Source: Hyaloscypha bicolor E (taxonomy: Eukaryota; Ascomycota; Leotiomycetes; Helotiales; Hyaloscyphaceae). From it: a DNA stretch of 64,000 nt. The notes under the pieces were generated by a model. It was not told the DNA's origin. It made no database searches and saw nothing but the letters and a program-made list of their open reading frames with translations. Location of the stretch: NCBI RefSeq assembly GCF_002865645.1, contig NW_020194685.1, positions 2,071,363 through 2,135,362 on the forward strand, in the 5' to 3' direction. A program made the translations under genes and the position numbers. This document shows, one piece after another, positions 33,445-44,346 of the stretch. Positions within the stretch are counted from its first letter, which is position 1, and every line of letters starts with the position of its first letter.

Positions 33445-36400
33445 ATGGACTCAATTTCGTCGCCATTATTGCCCTTTACTTTGGATCCGGCCCTGCATGA
33501 TTGGGAGGAGGAATTCGACCCAGTTGTACTTCCTTCCAGTACAAATTCAGACGATTTCGAAGCTCTGCATCTCGTTCAGCAGGAAACGATCGCGAGGAAG
33601 AACAAGGCAGGAGAAGTAATTCAACACCGAGCCTGGCAACTTGGGGAGACTTTTCGCAGCGAGGCGGATCATATCGAAGGTGCCTTGACATTTGAAGGAA
33701 ATTTATCTGTCATTTGCTAATCATATGGTAGAAACTCCTCTGAGATCAAAAAGGAGACCACAAAACGACTCGACATTTCCATCCTCCCCACCCACCTTCA
33801 AGATGCCGTCTGCGTCTTCTCCTATCTCGTATCCTCAAAGCTCCTCGCCACCGGTGGCCAAACGCCCACGCCATGCGAAGCCAGCAGACGTGCGAAAGCC
33901 GAAGACCATCAGTGGTTTCTTGATTGAGGAGGACTCAGATGAGGATGATTTCGTACGGGAAGAACCTGCGCCGAAACGGAGGATGTTAGAGGGCTCCCGG
34001 TCTCAATCTCCGGAAGAACCAGTAACCGAAAGCAATAAAGTCGGAGCAGATGTGGAACAGCAGCTTCCAAAGCCTAGCAAAAGCCTTGGGGAAGTGCTGA
34101 ACGACATATCCAAATCTATTCCAGCTATTATCTCCGCTTCTATCTCCGCTTCTATCCACGATGATGGTGAGGCAGTCGATCCTGTGGCAATGCCTTTCTT
34201 TCTTAGTAAGAGCCTTATGAAAACCGCCAACGTAGTAACCTGCTCTGGAAGTACGACATCGATTCAGCAACGAAAGAAAGCTGCTCCTGTTCCTTTTGAG
34301 CAACTGGCTGCAGCTAGGTCAACTACAAAAGCTGGAAGGGCAAAGAAGAGTTACTACGGAATCGATATCCATTCGTTGATTGACGAAGCAAATAAAGAGA
34401 CCGCAGACAAGGCCAAGAGAGCCCAAAGTGCGGAGCAGCCGATACCGTCGGTGGAGAATATTGGAAACACTGCCAAACCACGAAGAACCCTTATGTGGAC
34501 GGAGAAATACCGAGCCAGGCACTTTATGGAGCTGGTTGGGGATGATCGTACACACCGACAGGTTCTACGATGGCTGAAGGCTTGGGATCCTCTTGTTTTT
34601 CCGAAGTCAGGCAAGACAAAACCTGTGGTCACTAAACGGCCTGGTGCAGAAGCAGAAGAAGAGAAACCTCATAGAAAGATATTGCTCTTGACCGGGCCTC
34701 CTGGTCTTGGCAAAACTACCCTGGCACACGTCTGCGCAAGACAAGCAGGCTACGAAGTTATGGAAATTAATGCAAGTGACGAACGAAGTCGAGACGTCGT
34801 GAAAGGACGGATACGGACCAGCGTTGGCACGGAGAGTGTCAAGACTGGGTCAACGATAACAACGAAATCTGGGCAAGTGAAAAAAAATGCCCATCCCTTG
34901 TGTGTGGTTGTGGATGAAGTAGACGGGGTGGTTGGGGGTTCTGGTGGCTCCGGAGAAGGTGGTTTCATCAAAGCTCTGATTGACCTTATCCTCCTGGACC
35001 AGAAGAATTCTGCTACGGTTGGCCCTACCCAAACCCGGAAAAAGAAGAAAGGAGATGATTTCAAACTGATGCGACCTCTGATACTTATCTGCAACGATGT
35101 GTATCATCCATCTCTCAGACCTCTGCGTCAATCCAACTATGCAGAAATCATCCATGTTCGGAAGCCCCCTCTGGATGCAGTTATCACACGTATGAAGTCT
35201 GTCTTTGAGAAAGAAGGAGTCTCATGCGACAGCGACGCTGTTCGGAGGCTGTGCGAAGCTACCTGGGGAGTCAATGCCTCGGAATCTCGGAAGGGTAGAG
35301 AAGGGAACGGAGAAGGCGATCTCAGGGGTATCATGGTGGTGGGAGAGTGGGCCGCAGGGAAACTGAAGGCTTCCACGAAAGATGGCACTGCACGCTTGAC
35401 GCGAAAATGGGTTGAACAAAACATGATGGCTGATCTCTCACATGGGGGAGGCGGTGCTCGAGGGGTCGGACGGGGAGGTGCCAAAGAAGTCGTGAATCGA
35501 GTCTTCTTGGAAGGAGCTGGTTTTCCGAAAACAGGAATTGTCAATCCGGTCCCCGATATCACGGATGATCAACCGAAGACTCAGTTGGGTGTTGCTGAGT
35601 TGGCGAAGAAGGCTGGAATGTCCAGACTGAGAGAGATGGTCGACACGAGTGGGGATATCGATCGCATTGTAACCGAGATCTTCAGCCAGTATCCCAGCCA
35701 ACCCTTCAACGATGACTCGATATTATCAAAGCCCGACGCAGCATACGAATGGCTACATTTCCACGATACATGCTCGCATCGAGTTTTCACAAACCAAGAT
35801 TTCGAATTAGCACCATACCTGAGCCAACCCGTCCTTGCATGTCACCACCTTTTCTCATCGCCTGCTCGACACTACTTTGGTGGACCAAACGAACAGACGA
35901 AGTGGGGAGAGGAAGAAGAAGCGGAAGATCCGCTTCCATTTACAGGACCCAGAGCGGATTATGAAGCCCACGAGGCGGAAAAGTCGAAACGGGCAACCAT
36001 TCTCGCTCTGCAGGCGAGCCTGAATGCTACCTTACTGAGGAGTTTCAGAAGCCCTGAAGATATCGCCACAGACTTGCTGCCGTATCTAGTCAGAATGCTC
36101 ACTCCTGAGATCAAACCCATTATTGTTGGTGGGAGTGGTGATCAGAGAGGAATTGCGAGTGTGAGAAAAGAAGCCGAGAAGGCGATGGTCAAAAGGTCCG
36201 TAGATGTTATGGGGGCTGTCGGTGTCATATTTGAGCGTGGTAAGCTCGAAGCAGAATTCGGAAGCAGAACGACGCAATGGGTGTACCGAATGGAGCCGTG
36301 AGTAACACCCCTTCCCTGTCCATCTGCATGCAACTCATCAACATCGTTTAGACCACTGGATACACTGGTCACATTTGAGACTGCTTTATCTTCTGAGGGG

Positions 36401-36790
36401 GCGCCTGCTCCAGTGCGATATGCCGTCCGCCAAGTACTGGACCAAGAATACCAGAAAAACATCATCGTTCGCGAGAATGCAGCTAGGCAGGCGCGCTACA
36501 AGGCCGGAAATCCCGAAGACGACATCGAGTTTTCGATATTGAACAAAGATAATAAAGGACACCATGCACAGGAGCGAGTTCTAGGAGCGAAGAAAGACTT
36601 CTTTGGAAGAGTCGTCAGAGAGGAAGTCATGCCTCTCGGAGAGATCGATGGTAATGCTCGAGCAGAGGGAAACCTGGGCAAGAAGCAGGATAGTAAGGAC
36701 GACAATAAGGTTTGGGTGAGTTTTCATGAAGGATTCTCGAATGCTGTCAGGAAGCCGATCACCATTGAAGAGCTATTGAGAGGACTGTGA
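33445..36790 (+). CDS. CTF18: Chromosome transmission fidelity protein 18 (alternative clamp loader large subunit)
   Basis: Three exons: 33445-33679, 33732-36297 and 36352-36790; 1079 residues. A disordered N-terminus with basic and Ser/Pro stretches precedes the AAA+ ATPase: WTEKYRARHFMELVGDDRTHR at about 345 is the RFC box typical of Ctf18, then Walker A LTGPPGLGKTT near 399 and Walker B VVVDEVDG near 468. The lid and collar helices follow, and the Ctf18 C-terminus (KVWVSFHEGFSNAVRKPI) is conserved. Ctf18 with Dcc1, Ctf8 and RFC2-5 loads PCNA and supports sister-chromatid cohesion. The final exon adds 146 residues that a model stopping at 36301 would miss, because the unspliced frame ends CCGTGA inside the donor. 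An MluI-type box lies upstream. Confidence 0.94.
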
Positions 36791-36963
36791 GTAGATGAAT
36801 GTATGGAGTAATTAGCATATGAAATTTCGTTGACCTTCAACCACTATCATAAATTCTCTACTTGTGCTATGCAACTTTCTTCTTGTTCGCTTCGCTGGCA
36901 CAAGTGGTGTTGGAATCCTTCGTTTGTCCACAGTTTCTTGAACAATCTGTTGACATCTTCTCA
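36791..36963. other. 3' flank of CTF18
   Basis: Short intergenic stretch leading to the inverted-repeat element; nothing else seen. Confidence 0.4.
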
Positions 36964-37107
36964 TCTACGCTGGTGCGGTCCTAATGTTTGTTACACCGCC
37001 TTTGCGGGGGTTGCGCCGAAATGCCCTGTAGCAATGCGCTGTAGCCGACTTTTGCTTAGCAGAACTCAAGGCGGTGTAACAAACATTAAGGCCTGCACCT
37101 GCGTAGA
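36964..37107. mobile_element. MITE-like inverted-repeat element, 144 bp
   Basis: Two imperfect terminal inverted repeats of about 40 bp face each other. The left begins tctacgctggtgcggtcct and the right, read on the minus strand, begins tctacgcaggtgcaggcct. They share an unbroken 18-base core, taatgtttgttacaccgc. The inner 60-70 bp is GC-richer and codes for nothing. The TA just outside cgc...gcg on both sides would be the target duplication if the element is of the Tc1/mariner-pogo class. It is a non-autonomous remnant or a strong hairpin; no transposase is nearby. Confidence 0.65.
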
Positions 37108-37490
37108 CCGTCTTCCCCTCTCTTGGCAGAATATTAATAATTTGTTAGTCTCTGTTACAAAGCATGAATAACTTCTTAGTGATCACCAGATCTAAAGCGG
37201 AGAGCGTTGTGGAGCCTCCTCAGCAGGCTTCGACGCCGTCATAGACTTTCCCGGATCCACACAAAGCTTCTTATTGGACAACACAACAACTCCAAGTACC
37301 TGCGTCAGGGACTATCGCCAGCACTTGCCTACATTGGGTAAAAACCCAAAGTTGCGGGATCTCTGAATCCCCACATGAAGTCATTGGTAGGAGCTTTAAG
37401 CAAGAGAAGTATATAGAGCTCCCAAACCCTTCTTCTCTTTGAACAACTGGCATCAAATTCCTTTCTAAGTATCACTGATCAACCAGAATT
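37108..37490. promoter_or_regulatory. Promoter region of the GST gene
   Basis: About 380 bp with no gene. A CT-rich leader (cttctctttgaac) precedes the ATG. Confidence 0.4.
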
Positions 37491-38316
37491 ATGAGTAACA
37501 AACCTATCACTCTTTACGGTCATGGTAATTGCACCTTTCCCACCCAGGACAACGTCACTGACGTCTCTCAGCCACCGGGCCCAACCCCTGGAAAGTTGCC
37601 ATCATCCTCGAGGAGCTGAAAATTCCTTACGAAACAAAGTACATGGGTAAACTTCCCTCTTGCCTCCGCTCTCCTTTCATCCATTGACAATACTCCAGAC
37701 ATGGGTGACCTCAAAAAGCCCGCTTTCGAAAAACTCAACCCCAACGGCCGCGTGCCCGCAATCGAGGACCCAAACACAAGCATCACTCTGGGGGAATCTG
37801 GCGCAATCATAGAATACCTAGTTGACACGTACGACACCACGCATTCCTTGACTTACACCAAGTCGCCGGAGAAGTATCAGGTGAAGCAATGGCTGCATTT
37901 CCAGATGAGCGGCCAGGGCCCGTATTTCGGGCAAGCTGCTTGGTTCGAAAAGTTCCATCCTGAGAAGATTGCTAGCGCGAGGGATAGGTATAAGGATCAA
38001 ATCAAGCGGGTTCTGCAAGTGTTGGATAAGCATTTGAGCAGCACTGGGAAGGAGTATTTGGTTGGTGATAAATGGTGAGCGCTCTTTGAATTTTCGTGGA
38101 GAAAGGAATGGGGATAACAATGTGTGTAGCACCTATGCGGACTTGTCGTTTGTCACTTGGGATATGATGGTTCCTTGGATCTTTGGTGATGAGGCTGGAA
38201 GTCTTGAGATCGAGAAGAATTATCCTAGCTATCATGCTTGGAATCAGAGACTTATGCAGCGTCCTTCTGTGCAGAAGATTGGGCAGGATAAGCAAAAGGC
38301 TATGTCTGGAAAATAA
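37491..38316 (+). CDS. Glutathione S-transferase, Ure2p/GstA-like
   Basis: Four exons: 37491-37524, 37572-37646, 37699-38074 and 38130-38316; 223 residues. The N-terminal thioredoxin fold reads ITLYGHATGPNPWKVAIILE, continuing to NPNGRVPAIEDPN with the cis-Pro and LGESGAIIEYLVD with the glutathione-binding Glu-Ser pair. The all-helical C-terminal domain has WLHFQMSGQGPYFGQAAWF and the closing ADLSFVTWDM motif. This is the fungal Ure2p/GstA subgroup, where an Asn or Ser often replaces the catalytic Tyr; PNPWK supplies the likely catalytic Asn. It conjugates glutathione to electrophiles or reduces peroxides in the cytosol. Whether it has any nitrogen-regulatory role like Ure2 cannot be told. 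The gene converges with the pseudogene that follows, 70 bp away. Confidence 0.92.
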
Positions 38317-38386
38317 ATTGAGGAAAGAGAAGATATAGATCATTGGAACGGAAGTATTGGAGATTGAATTTCGTTTGAATGTTGAG

Positions 38387-39444
38387 CTATAGCAATATCA
38401 AAAGACGGTAGCAATATCTACCACCATCCAGGAACTCATTGACCTGCTGGGTGAACTGTTCTGGAAATTGAAACAAAAATCCGTGTTCCGGATCAGGGTA
38501 GATCAACAACCAAGCATTCGGAAAGTTCTGAGACAGCTGATAACTGTTCACAGTTGGGATCATAACATCACTGTGCTCCTGTGCAACCAGAACAGGTATC
38601 TTGATAATTCCCAGGCGATTGTAACACCCGTCCGCAGTATGGGCAACATCCCCCGCCTTCGTCAACGCCGCAATCAAAGCCATCATTCCTGCCCCTCCTT
38701 CTGCCATGCCCTCAGAGACACATCCCTCTCTATCTTCTCCGGATGTGTCCTTGGAGCGTCCGTGATTTCGATCCCACCGGCTACGTCCAGCTGCTTTGTT
38801 CGACTCGGTAGGTTTGAAGAACAAGTACAACAAATCGTCACGAACAGGCACCTATCCGAACACATGTATCTGAACACCTTCATCGGTCATTCCTGCCTCC
38901 ATACCGGGGCCAGCTATAGCTACGGTGCCATCCAGCACCAACTTTTGGACAAGGCCTGGTGGGCATTGAGCCCTAAGAGTGGAGCAACTTCGCCGCCGAG
39001 ACTGAAACCTAGGATGCTAACTCCTTGACCTTGAGAAGATCAAGCAACTCGATGATATAAGCTGCCATATCAGTGATGTTATCGTCGACGTATCCAGAGT
39101 TGTGACCGACACCGGCATTGTCGAAGAGGATAGGCGATCTTGGGTCCTTGGGGTCAGTATTGCTTGATTGGCAATGATTTGGGAGTTGAAATAGTGTTTC
39201 ACGGGGTCTTTGCTCTAAAGACATGTTTAGAGAGGAGAAACACCTCGCGCACATCTGAAAGAGGAGATTTCGGCTCAGAGAATATCACGTATGTCCCGGT
39301 CGCCGATGATGCCTCGGAAGTGCATTAAGAAGAGGAGCGGTACCCTGGTGGAGGGTCCAAGAACACGTTATGCCAGATTTATTCCATCGTAGGGTAGGTG
39401 GTGACAACCCGAGTCTTGGCGGTTTGGACGGTAACTTGGGCCAT
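38387..39444 (-). pseudogene. Broken alpha/beta hydrolase
   Basis: Read on the minus strand, pieces of one alpha/beta hydrolase appear in order but in changing frames. The start MAQVTVQTAKTRVVTTYPTM (ATG at 39444) runs into a TAA. The next piece reads RVLGPSTRVPLLFLMHFRG in another frame behind another TAA. Then come ILFDNAGVGHNSGYVDDNIT, a stop at 39009-39011, the nucleophile elbow GFSLGG in a shifted frame, and LDGTVAIAGPGMEAG after a further shift. Last is VPVRDDLLYLFFKPTE directly after a TAG, with the C-terminal part intact, including the catalytic His region PDPEHGFLFQFPEQF. At least three frameshifts and three stops cannot be removed by introns. The TAG before VPVRDD would be CAG if intact, a C-to-T change in CpA context. 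An intact copy should exist in related strains. Confidence 0.85.
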
Positions 39445-40188
39445 GGCCTTTGCGCGAAGGGGTTTTGATATCAGTGTAAAATAATTCTGAGGAAGAAAAC
39501 TTGAGTGGAGATTAAGACTCGAAAACAAGTCCCTTTTCAACTGCAGATTCAGGTATTTATACCTTACTCAGAAGGTACTCGCCTCTTTCATGAGCCTTGA
39601 TTGCTTTGTACAGGTACTTCGGGAAGATTGGTGTCCTATGGGTCAGATCACCACTTTAGACTTCTAGTTGTGTCTGATTACTATTCTGCCACGTGCTATC
39701 AGGGTTCATACGAGCCTTTAGGACGAATAGCTGTACCATGCACTAGCAATGTTCCGGTACAATATGGTACAATTACTTGATATAGTCACCAAGCATTAAA
39801 AAGGTTTGAAGGGCCGAGATCATCGGCGAGATGTGAGCAACAGGGCTGCAGCTGGGGGAATTGGGAAACCCTCATTTGACAATGCAACTACCCAATTGGG
39901 TTAAATCGGTCCCCCTTAAGGAGTGGATTCCCTGAATACCTGCAGCTGGATGGTAGGAATTGAGGTACGAGTACCAGTAATCAAAGTCGTTGCCTCTGAA
40001 TTCAAACTTTCAGGAGATTTTTGGCGGGGACTCCAAGTCCTACAGGCTAGAGAGGAACAACTAACCAATATCTAGATTTTTGTTGTCCAGAAACACCCTG
40101 AACACTTAAATATGTACATCGAAAGTAACATTACATGCCTTGCATGTGTCCCAGAACTCATCTGCATGGATACGAATCACCCAGATGA
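39445..40188. other. Gene-free region, AT-richer
   Basis: About 740 bp: promoter of the broken hydrolase on one side and 3' flank of the GH131 gene on the other. Short direct repeats of ggtac (tgtaccatg, tccggtacaatatggtacaa near 39732-39773) are seen; no gene. Confidence 0.4.
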
Positions 40189-41325
40189 TTACTCACAGTC
40201 GTAGTTATCTCCCATGTCGCCAGACGGGTTAGAAATGGCAGAACTAGAGCTAACGACAGTTGAGAAGGTACTACTTGGTAGGCTCTGGGTGGTATTTGGG
40301 AAGGTTGTTGTAAAAGCGGAAGGCGTTGTTGACGGGGGGCTTGAGCTGGCGGCCGACGATTGCGCAGATGAAGTTGTGGAAGAGGAGGTTGCAGATGAAC
40401 CAGCTGAGGTAGTGTTCGAACCAGGCCCAGAGACGATCGTTGTTAGGTCACCACTCTCGACATATACCCCGCTGAAGAAGAAGTTTTCTGTCGCATCGGT
40501 ATAGCCATCCCGTGGAAGCTCCAGAACGCCGAGGTGCCAGTCCGCGCCGTTTGACGATGCAGAAACACTAACTTCAGGAACTGTAAGTGCGAGGTCATCA
40601 GCGCCCTAGGTAACGCGGAGTCAGTAATTCCTCGATTAATTGTTCCTAGAGAAGTGGGACATTATATCAGGAGAACTACATACTGTGGAATGGTAGAACG
40701 CAACGGTGCCAGCATCGAAATTAATTGCGTAAGCAATATTGTGCCATACACCTGCTTCCCAAGTCGTATTCCATTGGGAAGCTGAGTTGACATCCCACCT
40801 AAGAGTAGGATCACTAGTTGCGGACTCCCCGCTGATCCATCCAGCTTTCATCTCTGTGAAGTGGTTCTCGAAGAAAGCTATTTGATGTTCCCGGAACTCG
40901 CTCGGAGCGTCGGTGGCAAGGCGTTGCATGCTGAAATGATAAAAGACAGTCCCCATATTGATTGCAGCTGATGTCTGTGGAATGAGCTCGGTTCGTCTCA
41001 TGGTTTGTCCGTTCCAGTAGGATGTGCTATCCAGAGTAATTTTGACTCCTTGAGAGCTGCTCGTGTCTGCGGGATTTTTGAAGGAAGAGTCGAGGTTAAC
41101 ATACGACGTCACATTCTCCGAGCCATGCTAGGAACAATTGAGTAGGAGTTCGTAAGCTTGGGCAGGGAAACAAACAATGTAATACTGATAAGGGCCAACT
41201 TGGTTCGACCAAGACCAACTGTCGAGTTCCGTGCTGGACGTCATATCGTTGAACCGTCCATCCCAAAGTATCGTGCTACCAAAAGCGAGATTTAAGGAGC
41301 TGAAGAATAGGAGACGTTGAAACAT
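40189..41325 (-). CDS. Secreted glycoside hydrolase family 131 (broad-specificity beta-glucanase)
   Basis: Three exons on the minus strand: 41176-41325, 40684-41127 and 40189-40605; 336 residues. It starts with a signal peptide (MFQRLLFFSSLNLAFG, cleavage likely after Gly16). The GH131 domain follows: ILWDGRFNDMTSSTELDSWS, VGPYQYYIHGSENVT, SSQGVKITLDSTSYWNGQTM, RRTELIPQT, EHQIAFFENHFTE, GWISG and WEAGVWHNIAYAINF. GH131 enzymes cut beta-1,3-, 1,4- and 1,6-glucans and are found in plant-degrading and plant-colonising fungi. After about residue 255 the protein becomes a Ser/Thr-rich tail without a carbohydrate-binding module. The terminal TGTGAGTAA contains a perfect donor (GTGAGT), so a further small exon beyond 40189 is possible. 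No GPI signal is seen in the present model. Confidence 0.92.
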
Positions 41326-41965
41326 GGTGGTAAGAGTGAACGAAATGTGAACTGGCTAAGCAGTTGATGAAACGAATAGACAGCGAGCTTGCGCTAATAG
41401 GCCAGACAGAAATATGGAAAAGAATGACTGATCAGGACTGATAGCAGATGAGACGCAGAAGGAGAAAAATAGAACAAGATATATACAATGGCCTTGCAAA
41501 TGAAAGGAGCATGAGGCGGAGAAACTTCCTCCGTCATTAAGATTTGCATCCATTCGGTAGCGTCCGAAATCACCAAGCTGCACCAGTCGAAAACTAGCAC
41601 AGTGTCGGATAAACAAAATACTTGGGGCTACATGGTTCAAGCGGTGTTCATTCGATGTACTGTGAGCGAAGTTTGACGCTTTCTCGTGGGATGTTTCTCG
41701 TAGATGAGGGGTGTGGAGAAGGAGGTCGTCCGAAGTTGGTTTGTTTCGAAAACAGTGGTTTGCTGACCCCTGCTAGTTCTAAATGAGAAGCGAGGCAGGG
41801 ACCACCTTCAACTTCGTTACCTGTCGCTGTGCTTCATAATTCAGACACGGGTCAACCATCCAATTTTAACCTCTTAGAAGAGCATCTAGGACATCGATCT
41901 TGAGGGTTATGATCTTGTTGCTTCACACCCCCAGGGCCCATCTCTTCTCCCGTCAGGTCCGCAAA
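41326..41965. promoter_or_regulatory. Divergent promoter region, GH131 / FHIT
   Basis: 640 bp without a supported gene. Open minus-strand frames at 41356-41640 show no family. Two tcttctcc/ggagaa-type boxes flank the middle. The GH131 side should respond to carbon source, but I could not identify a firm CreA or XlnR site. Confidence 0.4.
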
Positions 41966-42592
41966 ATGAGCTCCTACTCCTGGAAGCTCACTTATTTTGG
42001 ACCGTATGAGATCACAAGCCAGGTAGGCATTCCCTAGACCCCTCATCATATCTCCCAATCTGATACATGGGGTCAGGTATTCTACAGCACCCTACACTCC
42101 TATTGCCTGGTCAATATCAAGCCCCTTCTCCCAGGTCACGTGCTTGTCGTCTCGAATCGCATTGTCCCACGGTTCACAGATCTCAATGCCAATGAAGTCA
42201 CCGATCTTTACATGACCGTCCAGAAGGTGCAAAGGATGTTGGCGAAGGTCTACTTTAAGGATCCGGAGTCGGAGAAGGGGGGGTTCGGGGGTAAGCTTGA
42301 GGATGGAGCATTCAACGTCGCTATGCAGGATGGCGTATCAGCGGGTCAGACCGTACCGCATGTTCATGTCCACATTATCCCTAGACCGAAAGATTCTCCT
42401 CAAAACGACCAGATCTACGACAGAATGGAGAGTGAGGAGGGTAATGTTGGAGGTGCACTCTGGGATAGGAGTCGTCCCGTGAATCAGGGAAAGTTTGCGA
42501 AGCCTGAGGAGTCAGAGAGGAAGAATAGAACGGAGGAAGAGATGGTCAAAGAGGCTAATTTCTTTCGAGAGCAAATGGAATTGGTAGACTAA
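41966..42592 (+). CDS. Diadenosine polyphosphate hydrolase, FHIT/Aph1 type (HIT family)
   Basis: Two exons: 41966-42022 and 42077-42592; 190 residues. The first exon reads MSSYSWKLTYFGPYEITSQ and splices in phase to VFYSTLHSYCLVNIKPLLPG, the Fhit N-terminus. The histidine triad is HVHVHIIPRP near 117-126, preceded by the Gln of MQDGVSAGQTVPHVH. A charged insert between about 75 and 90 (DPESEKGGFGGK) and the C-terminal helix are typical of fungal members. The enzyme cleaves Ap3A/Ap4A to AMP plus ADP or ATP. Head-to-head with the GH131 gene. Length is close to Aph1 of S. pombe. Confidence 0.92.
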
Positions 42593-43112
42593 GTGGTGCC
42601 GAGGAGGAATCTCATCTGAAGCTCTCGACATTGTTGTATCCTCTTTTTTTGTGCCTGCTGCTATTGGATCTACCCACTCTCACGTTTTCGCCATTTCAGC
42701 CCTCGTCGATGGTAAATTCTTCACTTGTTTGCATCATCTTCTTGTAATTTTATCCTCTTCTTCGTTTTCATCGGGCGAACATTCTGGGACCTTGACACGC
42801 TGAAGTGAGCGAAACCTTGGTCATTATTAGTTCCCGCTGTCTCGCTGTCATCTTTAACAACATTTAGGTTTATTGGTAGAGGAGCATCTTACTATCTATG
42901 CTAGAGATACCCTAGTCAGACTCTCGAAGACAAAATATAACGTCTTCCTGACATAAAGGTGGAATGTGTCCGTGCTCCTCCAGGGCCAAGGATTTTCGGT
43001 TGCATTTTGCCGACCTTTATCAGTCCGCTTTCAACACTAAGTGCCTACGGTATAGTTACTCATCTATCCAACTCTCAGTCTCGTTAATAACTGACTTTTT
43101 CCTTCCACATAA
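42593..43112. other. Intergenic region, 3' flank of FHIT
   Basis: About 520 bp without a supported gene; the frame from 42964 leads into the first zinc-protein remnant without an upstream ATG context. Confidence 0.35.
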
Positions 43113-43787
43113 GATGGCCAGTCCACCCTTCGCCAATGTCATCAGTTCACCGGTGCTCGTTACCCTAAAGTCTAAGTACATGCTCGCCGCTCTTTTCCAA
43201 AAGATTAAAGGCAGTCTGAAAAGGAAGGGTGGAGTCGTTCCGAACAAAATGGTATTCTCCTTCGATAATTGCGGCGAACGGCTAGACCTCAGCAATTCAG
43301 GATACCGAACTGAAGAAAAATACAATCCATGTTCCTGTCCTCACTTTCAACCGAACACCACCTCCTATTGCTCATTTCCAGAGACGCTGGAGGGGATACA
43401 GGAAGAGATGCGCTTTGAGCAAGCAATTGAAGGAGGAGCAGGGAATAGCGAAACCGGTCCTGATCTCGAAGGACTGGCAACTCATGCTTCGGAAACTGTA
43501 GGAGGAGCTTGCATCGGAGAAGTGCAACACCGTGAATCGTCCGCGGGGAGCCGACGCGATGTATGGGAAGGGATATGATGTTGTTAAGGAGGAGTGCTTT
43601 TCCAATCTGCAGTGTGTGGAGTGCAAAGGCATATTGGTGCTTCATCATCGGATTGTGAAGCTAAATGGAGAGAAAGATTTTCGGTAGTTCCTCAGGATGG
43701 CGAAGGAGGGCTGGGAGAAATCTTCTGACGAAGAAGCAAGGTTAAATGAGAAGAAGGGGTTGGTGCTAGTCCAGAAGGAAGTCTATT
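43113..43787 (+). pseudogene. Decayed zinc-ribbon protein, copy A of a tandem pair
   Basis: From the ATG at 43113 (MASPPFANVISSPVLVTLKS) the frame passes SGYRTEEKYNPCSCPHF and EEMRFEQAIEGG, then drifts into unrelated sequence and stops at 43578. A second frame continues the protein: RKL, a TAG, then EELASEKCN, NLQCVECKG, LNGEKDFR, a second TAG, and KEGWEKSSDEEARLNEKK to about 43787. The order of motifs matches copy B at 44347-44960, where WYLCKR stands at the position of the second TAG. That TAG is therefore most simply TGG changed to TAG. I do not recognise the family. The CxxC pairs (CSC-like, CVEC) suggest a two-part zinc ribbon. The present sequence cannot give the full product. Confidence 0.6.
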
Positions 43788-44346
43788 GAATGTGCTACTG
43801 CTGGTCACCTAAGGTTTAGAGCTAGAAAGAAAACTTCTTTTCCATATCCATTTGACGATGAACACTCCTGAAATCACATGGGTCCTCTTTTGATCGCAGA
43901 TATTTCATCACTTACCTTGTGATATTTTCCTAACATATCAAGTATCGGCGCCGTACTACAACGTATTTTTCACATCTTATAATCAATTAACATTTGGCTG
44001 GTCTCGGCTTTATACGTGATGGCTATGCCATGTCGGCCATACTTTGTGCCTCCAAGATGGAAAAGTCTGTCTAGTTTTGGTACCGGGAATTTAGACCTAG
44101 CCTATTCTTAAGCACACTTTCACACAAAACTCTCTTCACATCTCCTCGGCTGCTGCTAAATTCTCAATACTCCCCACTTCTCTGCAGGAAGTCCACATCT
44201 CAGCTCGTACATTGTACAGTTGCACGGCTCAAGGCCAGCAGGTAAGCAACCCAACCATACCGGCGCACTGTGTCCCTTATCATTGTGATTTCCCTTGAAA
44301 TCTGTCGAGGCTTCCCACCACAAATATCTTCCCTAACCTCGACAAA
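43788..44346. other. Spacer between the two zinc-protein remnants
   Basis: About 560 bp, AT-rich from 43890 to 44050, then a CT-rich leader (actctcttcacatctcctc) typical of a fungal promoter before copy B. No gene. Confidence 0.4.

Noticed and set aside
40214..40504. Plus-strand 96-codon acidic frame
   Set aside because: It is antisense to the Ser/Thr-rich tail of GH131, whose codons read backwards give Glu/Val-rich sequence.
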